From contig PLUC01000155.1 in assembly GCA_003165415.1 (NCBI GenBank), positions 1 to 41,813 on the forward strand: a stretch of 41,813 bases of DNA, written 5' to 3'. Both the position numbers and the translations under genes were made by a program. Below, in pieces: positions 31,052 to 37,927 of the stretch (position 1 is the stretch's first letter; each line of letters starts with the position of its first letter). This DNA is from Holophagaceae bacterium (lineage in GTDB: Bacteria; Acidobacteriota; Holophagae; Holophagales; Holophagaceae). The notes under the pieces are model-generated. The model was not told where the DNA came from and did no database searches. It saw only the letters and a program-made list of their open reading frames with translations.

Positions 31052-33565
31052 TCAGCGGCGAATGGCGTTGTAGAGGATGGCGATGGGGGTCATGGCCAGC
31101 AGCGTGTCCTGCCAGGGGACATCCTTGCGGATCCGCTGGGGCACCAGGAGGGCGTCCCCCGGCTCGATGCCGGACCGCGCCACCCGGGAATCGATCACCC
31201 GGCCGTCGGCCTTGAGCAGCCGCACCTGGGCCTGGTCGGCATTGCGGGTGTAGCCTCCGGCCAGCCTCAGCACGTCCCGGACCCGGTCGCCGGGCCGGAC
31301 ATGGAAGGTGGAGAAGGAGCTGGCGACCTCCCCCACCACGCAGACCGAATCGGTCCGCCGGGGAATGAACACCTGATCACCGTCCAGCAGCACCACGTCC
31401 TGCCTGGGGTCTCCCCGCAGGACCGCCGGAAAGTCCACGATCATCCGGTTCAGCTCGCCCTGCACCAGCCCATGGAGCAGGGGGCTGGCTTCCAGGGCGC
31501 CGGTGTCCCGGGCGCGCTTGGTCTCGTTCAGGCGCTGAAGGATGCTGTCCACAGCCGCCAGGTCCCGGGCCGCAGGCCCGGCCGCGCCGTCCCCGGCCGC
31601 GGGATCCTTGGCGCTGAGGTCCCTGGGCGCCAGGCTCGAACGCAGGAAGATCGCACCGGTGGGCATGGCGTCCTGGGTGAGCCCCCCGGCCCGGTCGATG
31701 AGCTGGCCCAGGGTGAACCGCTCCTCCTGGATCACGTAGGGGCCCGGGCGCCGCACCTGGCCCAGGATGGTCACGGTGCGGTGCATACGGTAGTCCGGGT
31801 TCTCGTAGATGGTGATCTGGTCGTAGGGCTGGAGCCTGGGGTTGACCTGGTCATCCTCCAGGGCCACCGGCGCCTGGTCCTCGGTGCTCACCAGCCGGGC
31901 CAGGTCCAGGCGGACCACCGTGCTGGTCTTGCCGTCCTTGATGCTGGCCAGCTCCGCATAATGGCTCCCGGCGGAGAGTTTCGGGACCCCCGCCCGGAAG
32001 ATCAGGTCCGCCGCGCGCATGCCCTCATGCCAATCGTAGACGCCCGGACGGGTGAAGGGCCCCAGGATGGTGACCCGCTTGGCCAGGCGCAGGTCCGCCA
32101 CGCTGGCCAGCTCCACCCGGTCCCTGGGCCGCAGCGGGAGGTTGTGGGCCGGGTCCCCCTTGAGCGCCCGGTCCACGTCGAAGCTGAGCAGCTGGGTCCT
32201 GCCGTCCGGATGGGTCCGCAGGATCTCGCCGCGCAGCCGGTAGGTGCCCGGCAGCAGCTGGCCGCCTTCCCCGCCCACGGCCAGGAGGTCGCCGACCCGC
32301 ATGCCCTCCCGGTAGGAGAACCGTCCCGGAACCGCCACGCAGCCGGCGGCCTCCACATACTCCTCCAGTCGCTCCGCCCGGCCCAGGGCGCGCAGCACGT
32401 CCCCCTCGCAGAACCTGGCGGCGCGCAGGTCGGCCAGGGTGTTGGCGATGTTGCGGACGGTGCTGATGCCGTCGGCGCTGGTGCGCTGGAGGGTCACCAG
32501 CACCTGGCTGGCCGCCGGGATGAGGCCGCCGGCGAAGTGGACCGCCTCCAGCGCGCTTTCGCCGGGCGCCAGTTCCATCGCCACCCCCGGCGCCTGCGGA
32601 CGCTCCGGCGCCGCCGCGACCCGGCGGAAGGCGCCCATGACGGTGATCCGGGTTCCGGCCAGGGGCACGAACAGGGTGTCCCCGTCCAGGAATCCGCGGC
32701 TTTCCAGGCCGGTCCCGTCGAAGCGCAGACGGTATAGGTCCAGTTCCTGGATCACCTTGCCGCCGCGCAGGTGGCGGATGCACCGGTACGAGCCGCTGTC
32801 GGACGGCCCCCCGGCCTGGCCCAGCAGGGCCACCGGCGAGCTGGAGCTGGGCACCAGGTAAGAACCGGGGTGGCGCACTTCGCCGATGACCATGACCTCC
32901 ACGTCGTGCAGGCCCACCACCTCCAGGTTGAACTGCTCCAGGCCCGAGTACTTCCGCTGCAGGGCCGCGCGGATGAGGCTGCGCGCCGATTCCAGGGTGA
33001 GGCCCCGCACCTCCAGCAGCCCCACGTCCGGGATGGACACCTTGCCGCCCCGGTCCACCTTGAGCACCCGCGCCAGGGACACGCTGCCGAACGTGGTGAG
33101 GGCGAGCTGGTCGCCGCTGCCGATGACGTAGTCGCTGCCCATGCGCACTTCGGGCGGGCGCGGGCTGGCCAGGGCCCCGGTGAACAGGTCCGAGGCCAGG
33201 ACGAAGGGCCTGGGGGCGGGCGCCGGGCGGGGGGCGGGCTGCGCGGCCCCCCTCTCCTCACCGGCCGGAGGAGGCGCCGGCGCGCCCTTGGCAGCCTCCT
33301 GGACCGGGCCCGCCGGCCGCTTCGATTCCGGCGGGTTCCCCTGCCCGCCCTCGGCTCCGGCCGCGGACGGAACCCGCGGCGCCTCCGGCGCCTGGGCCCC
33401 GCAGATACTGGCCAAGCCAAGGCCCAGCATGCAGATGAGCACACTGCCCTGATCCGGAAGGCCAGCCCAGCCGAGCCGGCGCCCGGCGCCCGGAACCTCG
33501 CCGGAGCGGCCATGGGCACGCTTGAGCTGGCGAAAAGGAGGCTGAAATGGGGACTGCGTTTTCAT
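31052..33565 (-). CDS. Large polysaccharide export protein with multiple SLBB domains (Wza-like)
   Basis: The 837-aa protein begins with a long basic leader, a hydrophobic VLICMLGLGLASICG and probable cleavage after AQA (about residue 58). A Pro/Ala-rich linker follows. The Poly_export domain comes next (YVIGSGDQLALTTFGS, KVSIPDVGLLEVRGLTLE, VMVIGEVRHPGSYLVPSS), then a series of SLBB-type repeats (for example VTILGPFTRPGVYDW, VTILGQVRRPGPYVIQEE, VCVVGEVASSFSTFHV). It is roughly twice the length of classic Wza. It should form the outer-membrane or periplasmic export channel. No cysteine fits a standard lipobox. The ATG lacks a clear ribosome binding site, so a later start near the hydrophobic core is possible. 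Confidence 0.9.
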   Translation of the reverse strand: MKTQSPFQPPFRQLKRAHGRSGEVPGAGRRLGWAGLPDQGSVLICMLGLGLASICGAQAPEAPRVPSAAGAEGGQGNPPESKRPAGPVQEAAKGAPAPPPAGEERGAAQPAPRPAPAPRPFVLASDLFTGALASPRPPEVRMGSDYVIGSGDQLALTTFGSVSLARVLKVDRGGKVSIPDVGLLEVRGLTLESARSLIRAALQRKYSGLEQFNLEVVGLHDVEVMVIGEVRHPGSYLVPSSSSPVALLGQAGGPSDSGSYRCIRHLRGGKVIQELDLYRLRFDGTGLESRGFLDGDTLFVPLAGTRITVMGAFRRVAAAPERPQAPGVAMELAPGESALEAVHFAGGLIPAASQVLVTLQRTSADGISTVRNIANTLADLRAARFCEGDVLRALGRAERLEEYVEAAGCVAVPGRFSYREGMRVGDLLAVGGEGGQLLPGTYRLRGEILRTHPDGRTQLLSFDVDRALKGDPAHNLPLRPRDRVELASVADLRLAKRVTILGPFTRPGVYDWHEGMRAADLIFRAGVPKLSAGSHYAELASIKDGKTSTVVRLDLARLVSTEDQAPVALEDDQVNPRLQPYDQITIYENPDYRMHRTVTILGQVRRPGPYVIQEERFTLGQLIDRAGGLTQDAMPTGAIFLRSSLAPRDLSAKDPAAGDGAAGPAARDLAAVDSILQRLNETKRARDTGALEASPLLHGLVQGELNRMIVDFPAVLRGDPRQDVVLLDGDQVFIPRRTDSVCVVGEVASSFSTFHVRPGDRVRDVLRLAGGYTRNADQAQVRLLKADGRVIDSRVARSGIEPGDALLVPQRIRKDVPWQDTLLAMTPIAILYNAIRR

Positions 33566-33593
33566 ATGCGGGCGTTCAAGCAGGAAAAGAGGG

Positions 33594-33662
33594 CTTTATT
33601 CAAATAAAGGATGCCTTGGCCATTACGAAGAGCATTTCAGCACATTGGAAAATAATAGTCAA
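33594..33662 (-). promoter_or_regulatory. Main promoter of the polysaccharide cluster with leader palindrome
   Basis: Minus strand: TTGACT (33662-33657), a 17-nt spacer ending in TGC (extended -10), and TGAAAT (33639-33634). Transcription should start near 33627, leaving a leader of about 60 nt before the ATG at 33565. The leader contains the perfect 7-bp inverted repeat CTTTATT/AATAAAG around 2 nt (33594-33609), a candidate operator or RNA hairpin. The surrounding 33610-33770 is strikingly A/T-rich for this genome. No other convincing promoter was found on this strand down to 13.5 kb. Confidence 0.65.
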
Positions 33663-33831
33663 TGCAATCTTGAAATCAATTTTTTACTAGTCACTATTAG
33701 AGGTATTAATAATAATTTTGATTCTTTTGCGTAATATTTAATTCATAGCATTCCCGCTCCTTTCTGAACCTGATCCAACGGAATGACAGTTTTATGACCA
33801 TTCCCCTCGGCATTCAGACTAGACTTGGCCC

Positions 33832-34176
33832 ATGCCCACAGAGACCTTCCCAGCCAGCCGTTGGACCCAGGGGAACCGGCTCTTCCCCACCCAGATCGAA
33901 GTGTCCGCCACCGCCGTGACCCGGCGGAAGCGTTCCTGGTTCTCCCGCAATGAGATGTCCATCCCTTTGATGCGCGTGGCCAGCGTGCGCATCCATTCCG
34001 GCCTGTTCTGGTCGGACCTCCTCATCGAGTCCACCGGGGGCGGCGATCCCCTGGCCAGCCACGGGCATCGCAAAGGGGACGCGCTCCGGATCAAGGATCT
34101 CATCGAACAGGCCCAGAACACAGGCAATCCCGCCTGCCCGCCGAATCGCGAGCCTTCCGTTTCGGCCTCCAGGTAG
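33832..34176 (+). CDS. Small bacterial PH-domain-like protein
   Basis: This 114-aa protein has the look of a compact bacterial pleckstrin-homology domain: LFPTQIEVSATAVTRRKRSWFSRNEMSIPLMRVASVRIHSG, then FWSDLLIESTGGGDPLASHGHRKGDALRIKDLIEQAQ, with the alternating strands and final helix expected. The last about 18 residues are not family-like. No good ribosome binding site precedes the ATG. The gene ends 3 nt before the conserved right-end sequence of the adjacent tnpB element, so its 3' end may have been altered by the insertion. It is divergent from the polysaccharide export gene. Function unknown. Confidence 0.6.
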   Translation: MPTETFPASRWTQGNRLFPTQIEVSATAVTRRKRSWFSRNEMSIPLMRVASVRIHSGLFWSDLLIESTGGGDPLASHGHRKGDALRIKDLIEQAQNTGNPACPPNREPSVSASR

Positions 34177-34330
34177 CCTGACATCCTCCCCGCCCTAAAA
34201 GGCGAGGGTTCCCGGCGGCGCATGCGCGCCGCCTGCAGGAACGGGGATCTTCGCGACTCGCTCTCCACCTGGCAAAACCGCACCGGGGGCCTTACGGCCG
34301 CTTCTATCCCTTCGCTGCGAACGGCTCCGG
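34158..34330 (-). ncRNA. Candidate omega-RNA of the first tnpB element
   Basis: On the minus strand the 3' part of tnpB and the right end contain strong stems: GGCGGCGC-ATGC-GCGCCGCC (34233-34214, perfect 8 bp) and the right-end stem at about 34208-34188. In characterised elements the omega-RNA spans the tnpB 3' end and right end, with the guide being the flanking bases just outside (here about 34178-34158). The boundaries are inferred, not seen. Confidence 0.4.
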
Positions 34331-35940
34331 CGGGCGGTCTCGGCCTTCCGCTTTGGGAGCAGGGCTCCCTCATTCGCCGTTTGGACGCGGTGGGAACTGC
34401 TTGCGCCGCCCGAGCGGCTCCCGCACCCTTCCCTGGACGACGCATGCAGGAGGATGTCCACCCTCCAGGCCCGCCAGGCTTCCCTGGCAGCCCCTTCGTC
34501 CAGAACACCTTCCTGGCAGAACAGTGCCAGGAAGGCCGAGAATTCATCGCGGTCCGCTTGCATCCCTTCGGGGACGTAGGCGCAGCCGCAGGTATGCTCC
34601 CGCTCCTTGAGCGGTTTCTTCCGTCGCAGGCCGCACAAGCAGCGCGAGGAAAGGCAACTGGTCCGGGTGGAGATCTTGTCGGTACTCCCGCCCGAGGCTT
34701 CCGCCAGAACGCCCAGCCGGGCCTGGAACATTCCTGGCGCCTTGTGGCCCACCGACCGGCCCCAGTTCTTCGCCCAGGCCCGCTTATTGCACTTCTCGCT
34801 CTTGAGCCGGTTGCCCCGGGCCAGAACCCGGTGCACCAGCGTGCCCTGGAGCGACTTCCGGTGCCCCGCCATGGCCCGCTGGAGGTCCGCCAGCGAGGCC
34901 CGGGTCTTCATCTGGGACTTTGAAGCCTTCCAGGGTTTCCGCTCCGCATTGGGTTTGACCTGCCCATCTGCCTCGTAGTTGTCTGGGTTGTTGGCACGGC
35001 GCTGGCGGTCCAGCTTGCGCTGATATTTCTTTCGCCGCTTCTCCTTCCGGTCCAGCCCTGGGCAGAAAGACACCTTCTCGGCCTGCCCCTCAGTCACGAT
35101 GGCGACCTCGGAAGGCCCCAAATCCAGGCCGACCAGGGCGTCCCCAGTCGGGTGCTTCAGGGCGCCGTCCGGCTTCAGCTTGCGCAGCGGGTGGCCCTCC
35201 AGCACCAGTTGGGCATAGACCAGGCGCCGGCCCCGAATCGTGCGCAGGAGGATCCGCACATATTTGACCTTGCCCTCCCGGGCCAAGGCCAGGGCGTGGG
35301 CCTGGAACGGGTCCTCCGGGTCAACCACGACTTCCATGCGCAGGTCGGCAAATGTCCCGTTCCACAGCACCACCGGGTTCCCTTCCGGCTGGAAGCGGAA
35401 CCGGATGCCGGAGAGGTTGCTCTTGCCCTCGACGCAAACCACTTCGCCATGGCGCTTGAAGCGCGGCTTGCCGGCTTGGCCGTAGGACCAGCGTTCCACG
35501 GCCTTGAAGACCCGGGAGGCCATCTTCTGGGCCGTGTTGATGTCCAGGTGGTCCCGGATCCAACTGCCTGCAGTCAGACTGCTGTACGCGTGCAGGCCCC
35601 ATTCCTCGAAGCCGTGCTTGGCCTTGACCGTCCGGAAGGCGTCCTGGCGGACCTTGGATTGGGCCTTCTGCTCGGAGGTAGCGTCCGCCTTCCAGGAACC
35701 GCGGGGGAGGGCCTTGGCGACCTCGAAGGCCGGGTCCCTGCGCACCCGGGCCAAGCGGCGCTGAGTCTCGCCAAGGACTGCGTTGCCAAGCTGCCGGGCT
35801 GCCTCGAACCGGGAACCCAGCACTGCGACTTCGCGAAGGCCAGCCTTGAGCGGGAACTCGCAGGCGAAGGAGGGTGTGATGCAGCGGGGCATGATTACCT
35901 GTTACGCTTTTTTTTCGCTTTCGCAAGTGCAAAGCGCAAA
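34178..35940 (-). mobile_element. Stand-alone IS605/IS1341-type tnpB element (first)
   Basis: The element holds tnpB only; no tnpA is present. The right end is recognisable on the minus strand as the hairpin CCCTCGCC-TTTTA-GGCGGGG followed by AGGATGTCA (down to about 34179), a conserved IS200/IS605 right-end form. The left end is not defined. A 6-bp stem CGCTTT/AAAGCG (35916-35936) upstream of tnpB may belong to it, so the outer coordinate is approximate. Confidence 0.6.
34195..35892 (-). CDS. tnpB: TnpB-family RNA-guided nuclease (OrfB), long C-terminal form
   Basis: The 565-aa protein has RuvC-like motifs: I, VGLDLGPSEVAIV (Asp); II, the Glu in RLKSEKCNKRAWAKNWGRSVG; III, the Asp in QADRDEFSAFLA. 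Between II and III is a zinc-finger region (SSRCLCG and HTCGCAY). The APGMFQARL and TRTSCLSSRC stretches place it with IS605-type OrfB proteins. TnpB cuts DNA guided by an omega-RNA made from the element's right end. The domain proper ends near residue 475. The last 80-90 residues are Ser/Arg/Gly-rich, and the stop codon lies inside the right-end hairpin, so the tail is translated omega-RNA sequence. Confidence 0.88.
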   Translation of the reverse strand: MPRCITPSFACEFPLKAGLREVAVLGSRFEAARQLGNAVLGETQRRLARVRRDPAFEVAKALPRGSWKADATSEQKAQSKVRQDAFRTVKAKHGFEEWGLHAYSSLTAGSWIRDHLDINTAQKMASRVFKAVERWSYGQAGKPRFKRHGEVVCVEGKSNLSGIRFRFQPEGNPVVLWNGTFADLRMEVVVDPEDPFQAHALALAREGKVKYVRILLRTIRGRRLVYAQLVLEGHPLRKLKPDGALKHPTGDALVGLDLGPSEVAIVTEGQAEKVSFCPGLDRKEKRRKKYQRKLDRQRRANNPDNYEADGQVKPNAERKPWKASKSQMKTRASLADLQRAMAGHRKSLQGTLVHRVLARGNRLKSEKCNKRAWAKNWGRSVGHKAPGMFQARLGVLAEASGGSTDKISTRTSCLSSRCLCGLRRKKPLKEREHTCGCAYVPEGMQADRDEFSAFLALFCQEGVLDEGAAREAWRAWRVDILLHASSREGCGSRSGGASSSHRVQTANEGALLPKRKAETARRSRSQRRDRSGRKAPGAVLPGGERVAKIPVPAGGAHAPPGTLAF

Positions 35941-36180
35941 TTGAAATTCAAAAACGAGAGGGGCTCTGCCTCCCCAACCTGAATAGTCAGTGTGTCTCGT
36001 GTATCGCAGATACCGAGAGGGATGGGGCTTCCCGCCCCTCTCGCGCTCTCCACTCCTCTGGTGATGCCGTTCCAAGATCACGGAAGAGATGTCTCATTTT
36101 GATTGATCCCCAGGGGTTGAGCGAGATGTATCGATTATTAATTACTGAAATAATTATACTTAAATAATGGCGCGGGAAAT
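35937..36180. other. Gene-poor region with two adjacent hairpins
   Basis: No convincing gene lies here. GTATC-GCA-GATAC (36001-36013) is followed without a gap by CGAGAGGG (36014-36021) paired with CCCTCTCG (36036-36043), with an inner GGG/CCC pairing. No T-run follows. Bases 36120-36170 are A/T-rich and include TATACT (36155-36160), a good -10 box for the downstream Ala-rich gene, though its -35 is weak. A 72-codon frame on the minus strand (35987-36205) has no supporting features. Confidence 0.4.
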
Positions 36181-36183
36181 GCT

Positions 36184-36233
36184 CCTCCAGGGTCCCCGAA
36201 GGCATCCCTCGAACTCAAGGGACCGCCTGGAGG
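36184..36233 (+). promoter_or_regulatory. Stem-loop that pairs a GGAGG sequence with CCTCC
   Basis: CCTCCAGGGTCCC (36184-36196) can pair with GGGACCGCCTGGAGG (36219-36233), with a 2-nt bulge, giving about 13 bp and a 22-nt loop. The 3' arm ends in GGAGG, part of the perfect anti-SD match GGAGGTGAT at 36229-36237. It lies just upstream of the Ala-rich gene, but the distance from GGAGG to its GTG is 22 nt, longer than usual. Confidence 0.5.
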
Positions 36234-36255
36234 TGATGGCCCCGAAAGGCACAAC

Positions 36256-37107
36256 GTGTATATCAATGCCATCAGTCCCCTGATTTCGCACTCGCTCGCG
36301 CAGATGGCTGGGTATGGGATTGCCCTGCCTTTGGTGTCCCAGGCCAGCTTCAAGGCGCAAGCCCCCTTTGAAGCCTACCTGCTTTCCCTCACCAGCCCCG
36401 CCGCCCTGGCCCAGGCGGCCGTCCTCCGGCAGACGGCGCCAACCCCTACTGCCAGCGGCACTACCTCCTCCGCGCTCAGCGCCCTGAACCCCGTCACGCC
36501 CCAGGCGGCCGCTCCCCGGACCGCAGGCCCGGCACCGTCCAATAACGCCGCCACGGTCGCCGCCCTGTATTCATTCTCGGCCGCCGCCCTGGGCGCGGCC
36601 CAGGAGTCCCCGGACAACTCGGCACCGGCCGGCGCCGAACTCGTCAGTGACTCCGACCTTGCCGCCTTGGACACCAGCGCCGCCCCCCAGGACACGGAAA
36701 CCGCCGCGGCCAGTACCGCCCAGGCCGACTCCCTGGCCGCCGATGCCATCACGGCGGGGAACGCCGCCACCTTCGCCGCCAACGCCGCCACCAACGCCCT
36801 CTACGAGGCCGACGCCGCCAGCCAGTTGGCGCAAGGCTCGGGGAACCTGGCCACGGATGCCGCAGCCATGTTCATGGGAGCGGGCCAGCAGTCCGGGCTC
36901 CAGCCGGAGTCGGCCGCGGCCCTGTCCGCCTACCAGACGGCCCTGGAGGACATTCCCGCCGTCAGCGGAGCCGTGGCCTCGCCCGCCCTGGATTCCAGCA
37001 CCAGCAGCCCCCAGAGCGCCCCCCAAGCCCCGAACACCATCCATCACACACCGGCGCCGATGGCCATGAATCCCACGGCCGTCCCGGACCTCGACCTGCT
37101 CGGCTAG
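36256..37107 (+). CDS. Ala-rich low-complexity protein, unknown function
   Basis: I do not recognise this 283-aa product. It starts with GTG (GAAAGG 6 nt upstream) because no ATG lies in frame between the last upstream stop (36151) and the conserved-looking beginning MYINAISPLISHSLAQMAGYG. The rest is dominated by Ala, Ser, Thr, Pro and Gln, with an Ala-rich helical middle (LAADAITAGNAATFAANAATNALYEADAASQLAQG, in parts heptad-like) and a Pro/Ser-rich tail. There is no signal peptide or clear membrane segment. Frame composition and the upstream promoter-like and hairpin elements support it being a gene, but low complexity in high-GC DNA makes this less than certain. Confidence 0.55.
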   Translation: MYINAISPLISHSLAQMAGYGIALPLVSQASFKAQAPFEAYLLSLTSPAALAQAAVLRQTAPTPTASGTTSSALSALNPVTPQAAAPRTAGPAPSNNAATVAALYSFSAAALGAAQESPDNSAPAGAELVSDSDLAALDTSAAPQDTETAAASTAQADSLAADAITAGNAATFAANAATNALYEADAASQLAQGSGNLATDAAAMFMGAGQQSGLQPESAAALSAYQTALEDIPAVSGAVASPALDSSTSSPQSAPQAPNTIHHTPAPMAMNPTAVPDLDLLG

Positions 37108-37124
37108 CCGTTCCGCGGCGTGCG

Positions 37125-37155
37125 TTGCGCCCACCGACGGGTGCGGCGGGCGCAA
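37125..37155. terminator. Stem-loop between convergent genes
   Basis: TTGCGCCC (37125-37132) and GGGCGCAA (37148-37155) form a perfect 8-bp stem in the 65-nt gap between the Ala-rich gene and the convergent 95-aa gene. No T-run follows on either strand. Confidence 0.45.
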
Positions 37156-37172
37156 TGGACTGCCGCAGCGGA

Positions 37173-37460
37173 TCACTTGCCCGAAGGGGCACCCAGGTTG
37201 CTGAACGCCGCCAGGGCCGTCAGGATCTTGCTCCAGGATTTCTCGTGCACGGCTTTTCTCGGCAGGATCGTGCCCATGACTGGTCCGGCCCCTTGCGCCT
37301 TTTGCACTCCCCGCTCAAGCTGCTCCAGATCCACGAACTCGTCGTTCGCGGCCAGGCTGGGCGCCGTCTCCACAGTGCACACGCTCGAGACCTCGTCGTC
37401 GGAAAGCAGTTTCAGGATGCTCTCGCGGGTCACATTTTCAGTTCTATGGTTGTTTTTCAC
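37173..37460 (-). CDS. Small conserved-looking protein, unknown function
   Basis: The start is a GTG at 37460, with GAGGAA 7 nt upstream, giving 95 aa (KNNHRTENVTRESILKLLSDDEV at the N terminus). The body is soluble, acidic and then basic: VTRESILKLLSDDEVSSV, DEFVDLEQLERGVQKA, and a C-terminal ILPRKAVHEKSWSKILTAL. This order resembles short proteins I associate with proteobacterial genomes, but I cannot name a family. The frame stays open upstream to 37712 and there encodes a signal-peptide-like stretch (SVWRIGLFVLTGLGVSGMAQAAP). That extension has no ribosome binding site and is not adopted. Confidence 0.65.
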   Translation of the reverse strand: MKNNHRTENVTRESILKLLSDDEVSSVCTVETAPSLAANDEFVDLEQLERGVQKAQGAGPVMGTILPRKAVHEKSWSKILTALAAFSNLGAPSGK

Positions 37461-37819
37461 GTTGGGTTCCTCACCTGCATCGCGGGTTGCGCTGCTTCTG
37501 GGGCATACCATCGCAGGAAACGTGCCGATGGCCGGAGGATTCAGCCTGCGGGCGGGTCTTCGCGCCCGCGGATGGCTTGCCGGGGCAGCCTGGGCCATCC
37601 CGGAAACCCCCAACCCGGTCAGAACGAACAAGCCTATCCTCCATACTGAGCGGAGGGGGGAGACCATCCGGCGCAGGTGCCACCCGAGCTGCCCCCATCT
37701 GCAAAATTGCATGGAACAGAACCTGCTTCTCCCCTCCGGAAATATCTGCCTGGGGGCACCTCACGGTGAGGACCGACCCGCGGGTCGCCTGATTTCTCGA
37801 ACCTAAAGAGGGCAAGCAA
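37461..37819. other. Intergenic stretch with adjacent palindromes, no clear gene
   Basis: About 360 nt between the divergent 95-aa gene and the lipoprotein fragment. It contains CCTCACGGTGAGG (37759-37771) and, 3 nt on, the perfect 14-bp palindrome CGACCCGCGGGTCG (37774-37787), both 30-60 nt upstream of the lipoprotein ATG. They may be operators or leader hairpins. I could not fit them to a known riboswitch. The signal-peptide-like minus-strand frame noted for the 95-aa gene covers 37592-37667. Confidence 0.4.
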
Positions 37820-37927
37820 ATGAACAGACCCGACCGCCTTTCCAGAGTCCTACCGTGGTTCACGGCCCTCCTCCTGACCGCCCTGGCGGCAGGCTGCGCG
37901 GGGAACCGAGCTCCGGTCCCAGTTCAC
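37820..37927 (+). pseudogene. 5' fragment of a lipoprotein gene
   Basis: A good ribosome binding site (AGAGGGC) precedes the ATG, and the first 34 codons encode a textbook lipoprotein signal: basic MNRPDRLSR, hydrophobic VLPWFTALLLTALA, then the lipobox AAGC (Cys26) and a short AGNRAPVP. After about 37925 the frame runs into the 3' end of the oppositely oriented D-aminoacyl-tRNA deacylase gene and no longer encodes anything plausible. The body of the lipoprotein has therefore been lost, probably by a rearrangement that joined the two genes. The frame remains open to 38812 only as an antisense shadow. Confidence 0.65.

Noticed and set aside
35987..36205. 72-codon minus-strand frame upstream of the first tnpB
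   Set aside because: No ribosome binding site, no recognisable motif, and it overlaps the hairpin pair.
37751..37819. Possible GEMM/c-di-GMP-type riboswitch before the lipoprotein fragment
   Set aside because: The conserved core of such riboswitches is missing; only palindromes are supported.
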